Of a DNA stretch of 64,000 nucleotides, positions 41,113 to 50,485 are shown piece after piece; position 1 is the stretch's first letter; each line of letters begins with the position of its first letter. This DNA is from JACXTP01 sp963789555 (GTDB taxonomy: Archaea; Thermoplasmatota; Thermoplasmata; Methanomassiliicoccales; UBA472). A model generated the notes under the pieces. The model saw nothing but the letters and a program-made list of their open reading frames with translations, made no database searches and was not told where the DNA came from. Where the stretch lies: assembly GCA_963789555.1 (NCBI GenBank), contig CAWBKY010000005.1, positions 1 to 64,000 on the forward strand, written 5' to 3'. Both the position numbers and the translations under genes were made by a program.

Positions 41113-42185
41113 ACACCATCGGGACCTCGTTCAAGATCACCATATTCGGTTCCAGCCACGGTGAGGGCGTCGGCTGCGTCCTGGACGGCGTCCCGCCGGG
41201 GATGGTCCTGGACCTGAGGCAGCTGAGGGAGGAGATGGACCTGCGCAGGCCCGCGCCGGGCATCGGCACGCCCCGACAGGAGGAGGACGAGGTGGAGATA
41301 CTTTCCGGGGTCAAGGACGGAATGGCCACCGGCGGGGCGCTCACCATGTTCGTGCGCAACCGCGACCGGGACAGTGACAAGTACAAACAGTTCCGCGACA
41401 AGCCCAGGCCCGGGCACGCGGACCAGACCGCGGTGGCCAAATATGGCGAGTGCCACGATATCCGCGGAGGAGGCCAGTTCTCGGGCCGGATGACCGCCGC
41501 ACTGGTGGCCGGGGGGTCGGTCGCCAAGCAATTGCTGGCCGAGCATGGCATAGTGGTGGCCGCCTATACCGAGAGCATCGGCAAGGTGGTGGATGCCAGG
41601 AGGCACGGCATCCAAGACATGTTATCCATTGCTCGTGCAAATGACCTGCGCGCCGCCTCGGAGGACGTGATCGAGGCGATGCGCGAGGAGATCCTCGCTG
41701 CCCGAGAGGAGGGTGACAGCGTCGGCGGGGTGGTGCATTGCCTCATCGATGGTGTGCCGGTCGGACTGGGCGAGCCTTTCTTCGATACTGTCGAAGGAGA
41801 ACTGGCCAAGATGATGTTCGCCATCCCCGCCGTCAAGGGCATCGAGTTCGGTGCAGGCTTCCGGGCGGCCGCCATGCGCGGCTCGGAGCATAACGACCCG
41901 TTCGTGGTGGTGCAGGGACGGCTCCGCACGGCAAAGAACGACGCCGGGGGCGTGCTGGGCGGCATCAGCAACGGCATGCCCATCGAGTTCCGCATCGCCA
42001 TCAAGCCCACGGCGTCCATAGCCAAGGAGCAGCGCACCGTGGACCTCAAGAAGATGGAGGAGACCTCACTCACCATCGAAGGAAGGCATGACCCCTGCAT
42101 CGCCCCAAGGGCGGTGGCGGTGGTGGAGGCAGCGGCCGCCCTGGTTATGGCGGACCTAAGCATCAGAGGTGGTTTAATTGACTGA
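41109..42185 (+). CDS. aroC: Chorismate synthase
   Basis: Eliminates phosphate from EPSP to form chorismate, using reduced FMN. The conserved N-terminus NTIGTSFKITIFGSSHGEGVGCVLDGVPPGM is in frame and is preceded only by CTG at 41109, which overlaps the aroA stop as CTGA. So initiation at CTG, or a misread ATG, is needed. Further marks are RPAPGIGTPRQEEDEVEI, RPGHADQTAVAKYG, DIRGGGQFSGRMTAALVAGG, GAGFRAAAMRGSEHND and GGISNGMPIEFRIAIKPT. About 358 residues, otherwise intact. Confidence 0.95.
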   Translation: MNTIGTSFKITIFGSSHGEGVGCVLDGVPPGMVLDLRQLREEMDLRRPAPGIGTPRQEEDEVEILSGVKDGMATGGALTMFVRNRDRDSDKYKQFRDKPRPGHADQTAVAKYGECHDIRGGGQFSGRMTAALVAGGSVAKQLLAEHGIVVAAYTESIGKVVDARRHGIQDMLSIARANDLRAASEDVIEAMREEILAAREEGDSVGGVVHCLIDGVPVGLGEPFFDTVEGELAKMMFAIPAVKGIEFGAGFRAAAMRGSEHNDPFVVVQGRLRTAKNDAGGVLGGISNGMPIEFRIAIKPTASIAKEQRTVDLKKMEETSLTIEGRHDPCIAPRAVAVVEAAAALVMADLSIRGGLID

Positions 42186-43257
42186 GAAGGTGGACGGCAT
42201 CCGCTGGAAGATCGAGGAGCTGGACAACCAGATCTTGGATCTCGTGAAGAAGCGGATGGAAGCGGCGTTGGCCATGGGCAAGACCAAGGTGGAGAAGGCC
42301 CTGCCGGTGCGGGACATGCGGGTGGAGGACCAGGTCGTGGCCCGTTACTGCCAGAGGGCCAGCGAGGTGGGCATCAGCGAGGACGCCGCCGCCGAGATCG
42401 CCCAGATACTCATCCGCGAATCGGTGGAGGCCCAGGCCCGGCTGCCCCGCCCCATGGGAGCGGAACGCAAGGTGCTGGTCATCGGGGGGGCGGGTCGGAT
42501 GGGACTGTGGTTCGCCCGCTACATGGCGATGCGCGGCCATCATGTCCAAGTCTACGACATCAAGCCCACCAAGGAGTTCCCCATGGTGAAGGACCTGGCC
42601 GGGGCCATACGCAAGGCGGAGGTGGTCATAGTGGCCGTGCCGATATCCGAGGCGGACAAGGTCATGCGCCAAGTGATCGCATCCCAGCCCACTGGCCTGG
42701 TCTTCGACATCATGTCGGTCAAAGGACCGGTCGTGCCCGCGCTGCGCGAGGGTGTGGAGGAGGGTGTGATGGTCTGCAGCGTCCACCCCATGTTCGGTCC
42801 GGACGCGCTCAGCATGTACAGCCGCAACATCATCGTGTGCGATTGCGGGTCGCACCGGGCGGTGGCCGAGTTCAAGAACCTGGTGGACGGCATGGGGGCG
42901 AAGGTCACGGAGATGATGGTGGAGGATCACGACCAGCTGATATCGTTGGTGCTGGGCCTGTCCCACGCGGTGAACATATCCTTCTTCTCCACCCTGAAGG
43001 AATCAGGCGTAGACTTCAATACGTTGGAGGCAATCTCCTCGACCACGTTCAAGAGGCAGGTGGCGATCAGTAGGAGGGTGTCGCTGGAGAGCCCACACCT
43101 CTATTACGAGATCCAGCACGAGAACCCGCACACGGCGAGGTGCCTGGAGATGTTCGAGATGGTCGTCAACCAGCTGCGTCTGGCCGCCACGGCCGACGAC
43201 GACGCGGCGTTCGTGAAGCTGATGGAAGAGGGCAAGAGATACTTCGGAGAGGATTGA
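42178..43257 (+). CDS. tyrA: Chorismate mutase-prephenate dehydrogenase
   Basis: Bifunctional T-protein-like enzyme of 359 residues. Residues about 1-90 are an AroQ chorismate mutase (RWKIEELDNQILDLVKKRMEAALAMGKTKVE). The dehydrogenase starts at KVLVIGGAGRMGLWFARYMAMRGHHVQVYD (NAD-binding), with DIMSVKGPVVPAL, SVHPMFGPDA (catalytic His) and a C-terminal helical dimer domain. Start TTG 42178, overlapping aroC, after GAGGTGG. It commits chorismate to tyrosine; the matching prephenate dehydratase is at 53868. Intact. Confidence 0.95.
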   Translation: MTEKVDGIRWKIEELDNQILDLVKKRMEAALAMGKTKVEKALPVRDMRVEDQVVARYCQRASEVGISEDAAAEIAQILIRESVEAQARLPRPMGAERKVLVIGGAGRMGLWFARYMAMRGHHVQVYDIKPTKEFPMVKDLAGAIRKAEVVIVAVPISEADKVMRQVIASQPTGLVFDIMSVKGPVVPALREGVEEGVMVCSVHPMFGPDALSMYSRNIIVCDCGSHRAVAEFKNLVDGMGAKVTEMMVEDHDQLISLVLGLSHAVNISFFSTLKESGVDFNTLEAISSTTFKRQVAISRRVSLESPHLYYEIQHENPHTARCLEMFEMVVNQLRLAATADDDAAFVKLMEEGKRYFGED

Positions 43258-43258
43258 A

Positions 43259-44320
43259 TTGGCAAAGATACAGGTTGCGGTCCTAGGAGCGACGGGAATG
43301 ATCGGGCAGAGGTTCGTCCAGCTATTGGAGGACCACCCCTGGTTCGAGATCGGGGGGCTCTATGCCTCCGAACGGTCCGAGGGGAAGAGGCTGCGCGAGG
43401 TCATGCGCGTCAAGGACATCCGCCTCAGGGAGGAGACCCTGGAGAGACGCATCGAGCAGCTTGACGCCAAGGCCATCGCCGGCCGGTGCCGGGTGGCCTT
43501 CTCCGGGCTCCCGACGGAAATAGCCAAGGACACGGAGTCCACCTTGGCGGAGTCAGGGGTGGCGGTGTTCTCCAACGCGGCCTCGCACCGCATGCGGGAT
43601 GACGTGCCATTGCTCATCCCGGAGGTGAACCCGGAGCACCTGGACCTGATCAAGGGCCAGGCGACCTACGGGAAGGGAGGGTTCATCGTCACCAACGCCA
43701 ACTGCTCGACCACTGGCCTGGCCGTGCCGATGAAGGCGTTGGATGTCGCTTACGGCCTGCGCTTCGTTTGCGTCTCCACCTATCAGGCGGTCTCGGGCGC
43801 CGGTTATCCGGGCGTGCCGTCCTTGGACATACTGGGCAACGTCGTCCCTCACATCAGGAACGAGGAGGAGAAGATGGAGATCGAGATGCACAAGATGCTG
43901 GGCAGGATGACCCCCAAGGGCGTCGTCAATGCCAACTTCGACATGGTGGCCTCCTGCGCCCGCGTACCGGTCATCGACGGCCACACCGAGTCGGTGGTGC
44001 TGCAGATGGAGAAGAGCCCCAGCGTCCCGGAGATCATCGCCACCTTGAGGGCCTTCCAGCCAGCGCCCCAGGAGCTGCACCTGCCCACCGCCCCCACCCA
44101 GGCCATCATCGTCCGCATGGAGGACGACCGGCCCCAGCCGCTCTGCGACGCCTATGCCGGCGAGCCGGCCCGGGCCAGAGGCATGGCCGTGACCGTCGGC
44201 AGGGTGAGGCAAAGCGGCAAATACACCAAATTGTGGTTGATATCGCACAACACGCTCCGGGGAGGAGCGGGCGGTTCGGTCATAAACGCCGAGCTGGCCA
44301 AAGCGAAAGGGTATCTGTGA
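43259..44320 (+). CDS. asd: Aspartate-semialdehyde dehydrogenase
   Basis: 353 residues. Reduces aspartyl phosphate to aspartate semialdehyde with NADPH. VAVLGATGMIGQRFVQLLEDHPWFEI binds NADP. The active-site Cys is in IVTNANCSTTGLAVPMK, and VSTYQAVSGAGYPG and VVLQMEKSP are also typical of the archaeal/fungal branch. Start TTG 43259, one base after the tyrA stop. The product feeds ADH synthase and the homocysteine genes in the same cluster. Intact. Confidence 0.96.
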   Translation: MAKIQVAVLGATGMIGQRFVQLLEDHPWFEIGGLYASERSEGKRLREVMRVKDIRLREETLERRIEQLDAKAIAGRCRVAFSGLPTEIAKDTESTLAESGVAVFSNAASHRMRDDVPLLIPEVNPEHLDLIKGQATYGKGGFIVTNANCSTTGLAVPMKALDVAYGLRFVCVSTYQAVSGAGYPGVPSLDILGNVVPHIRNEEEKMEIEMHKMLGRMTPKGVVNANFDMVASCARVPVIDGHTESVVLQMEKSPSVPEIIATLRAFQPAPQELHLPTAPTQAIIVRMEDDRPQPLCDAYAGEPARARGMAVTVGRVRQSGKYTKLWLISHNTLRGGAGGSVINAELAKAKGYL

Positions 44321-44321
44321 G

Positions 44322-45497
44322 GTGAAGAGATTGAAGCGAACCGTGGAGGAGATCAACGCCCGCATCAAGAGCGGGGACGCCGTCGTGCTCACGGCCGAGG
44401 AGGCCATCGAACTGGTCAAGAAGGTAGGCGTGGAGCAGGCGACCAAGGAGGTCGACGTGGTCACCACCGGGACCTTCGGGGCCATGTGCTCCTCCGGCGC
44501 TTTCATCAACTTCGGGCATTCCGAGCCCCCGATCAAGATGGGCAAGGTCTGGCTCAACGACGTGCCGGCCTATGGCGGCCTGGCGGCGGTGGATGCCTAC
44601 ATCGGTGCCACCGAGCCCTCCACGAACGGGCGGGCCGATTATGGCGGGGCCCATGTCATCGAGGACCTCATCGCTGGCCGACCGGTCAAGCTGAAGGCCA
44701 CCTCCCATGGGACGGACTGCTACCCTCGCAAGGACATCGAGACCTTCATATCCCTCAAGACGGTGAACCAGGCCTACCTGTTCAATCCCAGGAACGCCTA
44801 TCAGAACTACGCCGCCGCCATCAACTCCGGGGAGAAGACGCTCTTCACCTACATGGGCAAGCTTCTGCCCAACCTGAAGAACTGCACCTATTCCAGCGCG
44901 GGGCAGCTGTCGCCCCTCCTGAAGGACCCCAACCTGCGCACCATCGGCATCGGCACGCGCATCTTCCTGGGAGGGGCCCAGGGCTACGTCTCCTGGGAAG
45001 GGACGCAGTACAAGACGAACGTCCCGCTGCGGAACGGCGTGCCATCGGCCTCGGCGCGCTCGCTGGCGGTCATCGGCGATCTGCGCGATATGTCCACGGA
45101 CTACGTCCGGGCATTGGAGATGCACAAGTACGGGTTCACGCTCGGACTGGGCATCGGCATCCCCATACCGGTCCTGGACGAGGACATCATGAGGACCTGC
45201 GCGCTCACCGACGAGCAGCTCTTCGCCCCGGTGGTCGATTACGCGCTGCAGTCCAGGAACCGCCGCCCGGTCCAAGAGGTCTCCTACGCCGAGCTTCGTT
45301 CCGGGACCATCACCGTCAAGGGCAAGAAGGTGCGGACCTCCGCGCTGTCCAGCTACTTCAAGGCCAGGCAGGTGGCGGTGGAGCTGAAGCGCAGGGTGGA
45401 GGAGGGGGACTTCCTTCTGTCCCAGTTCGTCCAGGCGCTGCCGCAGGAGAAGGCCATCCGACCGCTCGACGTCCGGTCCAAAGAGGAGGTGCTGTGA
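44322..45497 (+). CDS. DUF39 (COG1900) homocysteine biosynthesis protein
   Basis: 391 residues. DUF39 proteins are known from genetics in Methanosarcina (MA1821) and Desulfovibrio to be needed to make homocysteine from aspartate semialdehyde without O-acyl homoserine. Seen here: TVEEINARIKSGDAVVLTAEEAIELV, VVTTGTFGAMCSSGAFINFGHSEPPIKM (a likely catalytic Cys), GGLAAVDAYIGAT, YGGAHVIEDLIAG and LGIGTRIFLGGAQGYVSWEGTQ. Unlike MA1821 no CBS domains follow. Start GTG 44322, or TTG 44331 after GAGGTG. The stop overlaps the next gene. Intact. Confidence 0.93.
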   Translation: MKRLKRTVEEINARIKSGDAVVLTAEEAIELVKKVGVEQATKEVDVVTTGTFGAMCSSGAFINFGHSEPPIKMGKVWLNDVPAYGGLAAVDAYIGATEPSTNGRADYGGAHVIEDLIAGRPVKLKATSHGTDCYPRKDIETFISLKTVNQAYLFNPRNAYQNYAAAINSGEKTLFTYMGKLLPNLKNCTYSSAGQLSPLLKDPNLRTIGIGTRIFLGGAQGYVSWEGTQYKTNVPLRNGVPSASARSLAVIGDLRDMSTDYVRALEMHKYGFTLGLGIGIPIPVLDEDIMRTCALTDEQLFAPVVDYALQSRNRRPVQEVSYAELRSGTITVKGKKVRTSALSSYFKARQVAVELKRRVEEGDFLLSQFVQALPQEKAIRPLDVRSKEEVL

Positions 45498-45901
45498 TGG
45501 GCAACAACCGCTTCATGCTCATGTTCACCCCGGACCTGGTGAACGAGCCCATCACCTATCGCATGGTGAAGGACTTCGACCTCAACATCAACATCCTCAG
45601 GGCGGAGATCGACGACAATGGCGGACGTCTCATCATCAACTTCGAAGGGAGCCCACAGCAGATCAAGCAGGCCCTGAAGTATCTCACCGACAACAAGGTG
45701 CAGGTCAAGGAGCTGGTGGAGTACGTCCGGAAGGACAGCGAGCGCTGCACCGATTGCGGCATGTGCGTCTCCATCTGCCCGGTCATGGCCTTCCAAGTGG
45801 ACAAGGTCACCTGGAAGGTGGTGTTCCTGAACGACAAGTGCATCGCCTGCGGCATGTGCGTCGACGCCTGCCCCTCCATGGCGATGAAGCTGGGCCAATG
45901 A
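45497..45901 (+). CDS. NIL-domain/2x[4Fe-4S] ferredoxin of homocysteine biosynthesis
   Basis: 134 residues. N-terminal NIL domain (MLMFTPDLVNEPITYRMVKDFDLNINILRAEID) and a C-terminal bacterial-type ferredoxin with two clusters (CTDCGMCVSICP and CIACGMCVDACP). It corresponds to MA1822, the partner of DUF39, and probably supplies electrons for sulfide incorporation. Start overlaps the DUF39 stop, and its own stop overlaps UPF0280. Intact. Confidence 0.95.
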   Translation: MGNNRFMLMFTPDLVNEPITYRMVKDFDLNINILRAEIDDNGGRLIINFEGSPQQIKQALKYLTDNKVQVKELVEYVRKDSERCTDCGMCVSICPVMAFQVDKVTWKVVFLNDKCIACGMCVDACPSMAMKLGQ

Positions 45902-46626
45902 TCGTCAGGGAGCATTTCGAGCTGGGCGAGACCGCGGTCACCATCGTCGCCGAGGCCGAGCACATCAAGCACGCCCAGAGGGCCATCTTCGAGGCGCGCC
46001 GGGACCTGCAGTCGTTCATCGTCTCCGACCCTTTCTTCCAACTGACCTTCGAACCTTATCGGGCGCCCAGCGACGCGCCGGCCATCGTCAAGGAGCATGT
46101 GCCGCGCCGCCACCATCGCCGGGGTGGGACCGATGGCCGCGGTGGCCGGAGCCATCGCCCAGTATGCGGTCGAGAGCCATGAAGGAGAATGGGGCCAGGC
46201 ACGCGCATCGTGGACAATGGCGGGGACATCGCCCTGCTGACCGAGGAGGAGACCGCCGTGGGCATTTATGCGGGACAATCGGCCTTCCGCGGATTGGCCT
46301 ATCTGGTCCCAGCCACGCATGGGATCTATGGCATATGCACCTCGTCCGGGACGGTGGGCCCGTCCATATCGCTCGGTAGGGCCGATGCGGCCACGGTGTT
46401 CGCCGCGGATGTGGCGCTCGCGGATGCCTGCGCCACCGCCCTGGGCAACTTGGTGGTGGACGAGGACGAGGATACCTTGGGGGAGGCGGTGGAGAGGATC
46501 GGATCCCTGCCCGGGGTGGACGGCTGCGTGGTCATGATCGGCGAGCATATGGCCATGCGAGGCAAGGTGCCGGAGATGATGCGCTGCACCGACCCTCGGT
46601 GCAAGGTGTCGGAACGACTATTTTAA
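45898..46626 (+). CDS. UPF0280 (COG2122, ApbE-like) protein, three frameshifts
   Basis: Third member of the homocysteine set; COG2122 (MA1715-like) has been linked by mutant fitness to homocysteine formation, possibly through a persulfide. MIVREHFELGETAVTIVAEAEHIKHAQRAIFEARRDLQSFI, then MCRAATIAGVGPMAAVAGAIAQYAVES, then IVDNGGDIALLTEEETAVGIYAGQS and GICTSSGTVGPSISLGRADAATV. Each break is an extra C just before an AT (near 46098, 46180 and 46207). Joined length about 241 residues. Confidence 0.9.
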
Positions 46627-46643
46627 CCACCGACACAAATGGG

Positions 46644-46698
46644 TATAAAAACCTTGAAGTATGGCGGGCTCATTGTCCGGCCTGCGACTGGTGAGCAG
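46644..46698 (+). promoter_or_regulatory. TATA box and leader of the his operon
   Basis: TATAAAAA at 46644-46651 after the UPF0280 stop, about 50 bases before ATG 46699. GGTGAGCAG just before the ATG acts as ribosome binding site. The his genes therefore probably have their own promoter. The ATG at 46639, inside this promoter, is not the start. Confidence 0.65.
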
Positions 46699-47562
46699 AT
46701 GGCATTGAAATTGGCCATACCGAACAAGGGCAGGCTGAACGAGAGGACCGTTCAGATCCTGAAACAAGCGGGCCTGGACTTCGAGGACGCGGACGAGCGC
46801 AAGCTGTACGCCAACGTGAAGCGCCGGGACATCACCGTGATGTTCCTTCGCGCTGCCGACATAGTCCGCTTCGTGCATTCAGGGGCGGTGGACCTGGGGG
46901 TCACCGGCCGGGACCTGGTGCTCGAGGCAGGAGCCGACGTGCTCACCCTCCATGACCTTAACTACGGACACTGCCGCCTCTCCCTGGCGGCACCTGATGG
47001 CTTGGGCATCCAGAGCGTGAGGGACGTCAAGGACGGCAGCATAATCGCCACGTCGTTCCCGAACATGACCAGGAAATTCTTCGCCGCCAACGGCAAGAAG
47101 GTGGAGATAGAGGAGATCTCGGGAGCGGCAGAGATAACCCCGCACCTGGGAGTGGCGGACATGATCGTCGACCTCGTCTCCAGCGGTTCCACCCTCAAGA
47201 TGAACCACCTGAAGGAGGTGGCGGTCATCGCGGAGTCGCAGGCGGTCATCATCGCCAACCGCAAGGCCTATGCTGAGCGCCAGGAGGAGATGGACGAGCT
47301 GGTCGCGGCCATCCGCAGCGTGCTGGACGCGGAGAACAAGAAGTACCTCATGGCCGATGTGCCCACCGCCTCCCTGGAAGAGGTGAGGCGCTTCTTCCCC
47401 GGCATCGCCGGGCCGACCATCATGAACATCATGGGACGGGATGACGTGGTGGCCATCCATGTGGTCATCGACAAGGACAAGGTCTACGACGCGGTGGTCC
47501 GCTTGAAGAAGATGGGGGCGACGGGCATCCTGATCACCCCGATCGACCGCATGGTCCCCTGA
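46699..47562 (+). CDS. hisG: ATP phosphoribosyltransferase, long form
   Basis: First step of histidine synthesis. 287 residues: LKLAIPNKGRLNERTVQILKQAGLDFE at the N-terminus, RAADIVRFVHSGAVDLGVTGRDLVLE, the PRPP-type loop VDLVSSGSTLKMNHL and a C-terminal ACT-like regulatory domain (DDVVAIHVVIDKDKVYDAVVRLKKMGATGILITPIDRMV) that gives histidine feedback. The long form does not need HisZ. Intact. Confidence 0.96.
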   Translation: MALKLAIPNKGRLNERTVQILKQAGLDFEDADERKLYANVKRRDITVMFLRAADIVRFVHSGAVDLGVTGRDLVLEAGADVLTLHDLNYGHCRLSLAAPDGLGIQSVRDVKDGSIIATSFPNMTRKFFAANGKKVEIEEISGAAEITPHLGVADMIVDLVSSGSTLKMNHLKEVAVIAESQAVIIANRKAYAERQEEMDELVAAIRSVLDAENKKYLMADVPTASLEEVRRFFPGIAGPTIMNIMGRDDVVAIHVVIDKDKVYDAVVRLKKMGATGILITPIDRMVP

Positions 47563-47571
47563 GGTGAGGAG

Positions 47572-48631
47572 ATGGACCAGAAGATGGATCCGATCCTCGG
47601 TGCGGGACTTTCAGCTCTACTACAACCCCAAGATCGACAGGCAGCCCTCTGCGCATGGACACCAACACCAACCCCCTGGGCGAGAACCCGGCCGGGAAGG
47701 AGGCCCTGCGCGAATGCCTGGAGATGGACCTCGGGCAGTATCCTAACACCTACGGCGACGGTCTGAGGACGGAGCTGGGCCGACTATACGGTCTGGACAT
47801 GGACCGGTTCGTGGTCGGCAACGGTTCGGACGAGATACTTGACATCATCTGCAAGACATTCATGGAGCCAGGCGGCAAGGTCGTCATCGCCTACCCGTCC
47901 TACTCATTGCACGGCTGGTTCTCCAAGGCCAACGGGGGCGGCGTGGTCGAGGTGGACCTGCTGCCCGGGTACCAACTGGACGTCGAGGGCATGCTGCGCG
48001 GCCAAGGGCGACATCATCATCGTCTGCACCCCCAACAACCCCACCTCCAACCTTTTCCGCAAGGAGGACGTGCTGGCGTTGGTCGAGGGCTCCGACCGCC
48101 CGGTGGTGGTGGACGAGGCCTATGGCGAGTTCGCCGGGGAATCGCTGATATCGCTGGTGGACAAGTATCCCAACCTCATCGTCACCAGGACCTTCTCCAA
48201 GGCCTATGCCCTGGCAGGCATGCGGGTCGGCTATTCGGTGGCCTGCAAGGACATGACGCTGGCCATGCAGAAGGTGCGCGTGCCCTACTCCCTGGACAAG
48301 GTGAGCGAGCATGTGGCCATCAAGGCGTTGCGGGACCAGGACTTCGTGAGGCGGAGCGTGGACATCGTCAGGAAGGAGAGGGCGCACCTGGAGGAGGGGC
48401 TGCGCCGCCTGGGCATGGTACCACCTGCCCTCCGATGCCAACTTCATACTGTTCAGATGCCCGAAGAGCTCGGCCCAGCTCACCGCCCGACTGGCGGCCA
48501 AGGGCGTGCTCATCCGGGACTTCGGGGCCAAGCGTCTCCTGGAGGACTGCGCCCGCACCACCATCGGGACCAGGGAGCAGAACGACATCCTGCTGGAACG
48601 AATGGCGGAGGTGATGGCGGAATGGCTTTGA
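47572..48631 (+). CDS. hisC: Histidinol-phosphate aminotransferase, about four frameshifts
   Basis: PLP-dependent fold-type I transaminase of about 350 residues. DTNTNPLGENPAGKEALRE, QYPNTYGDGLRTELGRLYG, VGNGSDEILDII, VCTPNNPTSNLFRKED, VVVDEAYGEFAGES and the PLP-Lys region VTRTFSKAYALAGMRVGYSVA are visible. Extra bases near 47598, 47652, 48000 and 48421 interrupt it. Start ATG 47572 after GAGGTGAGG. The end overlaps hisH by ten bases. Confidence 0.94.
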
Positions 48632-49224
48632 AGGTGCACATGGCCGATTACGGCGTGGGCAACCTGCACTCCATCCGCAAGGCCTTGGAGAACTGCGGCG
48701 CCAAGGTCGAGGTGGTCACGGACATGAGAGGACCTGCTCGAGCGCGGAGTGCATCGTGCTGCCCGGCGTGGGCGCCTTCGACAAGACCTTGGAGCGATTG
48801 CAGCCAGTGAGAGAACGAGTTGGTCGACATGCTTCGTTCTGGCACACCCTGCCTGGGCATATGCATAGGCATGCAGATCCTGTTCGAAGGGAGCGAGGAG
48901 GGCAAAGAGCCTGGACTGGGCTTCCTATCCGGCCGGGTGGTCAGGCTGAAGGCCGAAAGGGTCCCGCACATGGGTTGGAACTCGGTGCAGAGCAACGACC
49001 GCCTGATGCGCGGGGTGCAATCGCCGTACTTCTACTTCGCCCATTCATTCCATGGCAGCCCGAGGGAGGACGTGGTGGTCGGCACCACCGACTATTTCGG
49101 CCGGGTGCCGACACTGTTCAAGAAGGGCAACACCTACGGGACCCAGTTCCACCCGGAGAAATCGTCGGCATCGGGCATGACGTTCCTGCGCAATTTCGTG
49201 CGCTTCGCGGAGGAGGAGAGATGA
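48622..49224 (+). CDS. hisH: Imidazole glycerol phosphate synthase, glutaminase subunit, two frameshifts
   Basis: Supplies ammonia to HisF. MADYGVGNLHSIRKALENCGAKVEVV, CIVLPGVGAFDKTLERL, the nucleophile in TPCLGICIGMQILFEGSEE, GWNSV, and catalytic His/Glu in YGTQFHPEKSS. Extra bases near 48732 and 48812. Joined about 200 residues. Starts inside the end of hisC; stop overlaps hisA. Confidence 0.94.
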
Positions 49225-49933
49225 AGGTCATTCCGGCCATCGACATCCTCGACCACCAGGTGGTGCAGCTGGTGGGCGGCGTCCCCGGAACGGAGCAGAT
49301 TGAAGCTCCCGGACCCGTTACTATCGGCCCAGGGCTGGCAGGACCAGGGGGCGCCGATGCTGCACGTCATCGACCTGGACGCGGCGCTGGAGCGAGGCAA
49401 CAACGTCCAGACCATCCGCGAGCATCGTCCGCGCCGCCCGGGTGCCGGTGCAGGTCGGCGGGGGCATCCGTACCAGCGCCACCGCGCAGTATCTCTTGGA
49501 CTGCGGTGCCGCCCGGGTCATCGTCGGGACCAAGGCCATCAAGGAGCCGAAATGGCTGGAGGAGCTCGCCTTGAAGAACCCAGGAAGGGTCGTGCTCGCC
49601 CTCGATGTGAAGGGGGGCAACGTCCAGGTCCGGGGTTGGAAGGAGGACGCGCCCCTCACCCTGGCACAGATGTTCTCGATCATAAAGCCCCTGCCCCTGG
49701 CCGGGGTGCTGTTCACCAATGTCGACGTGGAAGGGCAGTGCAAGGGCATCGATGTGATGGCGGTCCGCCGTTTCGTCTCTGCCTGTCCGCACCCGGTCAT
49801 CGCCTCCGGTGGGGTGACCGACATGAACGACATCGCCGAGCTGGAGGCCTGTGGCGTGCCGGAGGCGGTGGTCGGGCTAGCCCTATATACTGGAAAACTG
49901 AATGCTAATCAACTGTGGGGTGGCAAGAGATGA
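49221..49933 (+). CDS. hisA: ProFAR isomerase, two frameshifts
   Basis: TIM-barrel isomerase. MKVIPAIDILDHQVVQLVGG (catalytic Asp), LHVIDLDAALERGNN, PVQVGGGIRTSATAQYLLDCGAARVIVGTKA, VVLALDVKGGNVQVRGWKED and PVIASGGVTDMNDIAELEACGVPEAVVG are seen. Extra bases near 49302 and 49422. Joined about 237 residues; stop overlaps hisB. Confidence 0.94.
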
Positions 49934-50485
49934 CCGAGCGCCGTGCCAAAGTCAATCGCAAGACCAAGGAGACAGATGTGACCATCGACCTGTTGCTGGA
50001 AGGCAGTGGCAAGGCGCAGGTGCGGTGCGACGACCAGTTCCTGGGCCACATGCTGGAGACGCTCTGCCGCTATTCGGGCTTCGACATGGCGGTGGACGCG
50101 GTAGGGCGACAACGACCACCACCTGGTGGAGGACGTGGCCATCGTGCTAGGGTCGGCTTTGAAGCAAGCGCTGGCCGACATCCCCACCGAGCGCATCGCC
50201 TCGAGCCTGGTGCCGATGGACGACGCCTTGGTGGAGGTGACGCTGGACATCATCGACCGGCCCTACGCCGACATCGATTGCCCCAATGTGCTCTATCACC
50301 ACTTCATGCGCTCCTTCGCCATGTCATCTGGCATCACCTTGCACATCATCGTCAAGCGAGGCTTCGACGACCACCATGTGGTGGAGGCCAGCTTCAAGGC
50401 GCTGGGCTCGGCCCTGCGCAAGGCCACCCAGCCGCGCCAGGACCTGCTGAGCACCAAGGACAGGCCCAAGACGAGGAGGATGTAG
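49930..50485 (+). CDS. hisB: Imidazoleglycerol-phosphate dehydratase, one frameshift
   Basis: About 185 residues. RRAKVNRKTKETDVTIDLLLEGSG, the first metal site in FLGHMLETLCRYSGFDM, and after one extra base near 50105 DNDHHLVEDVAIVLGSALKQAL, then YHHFMRSFAMSSGITLHI and DDHHVVEASFKALGSALRKA with the second metal site. Monofunctional, without a phosphatase domain. Ends with TAG at 50483-50485. Confidence 0.95.
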
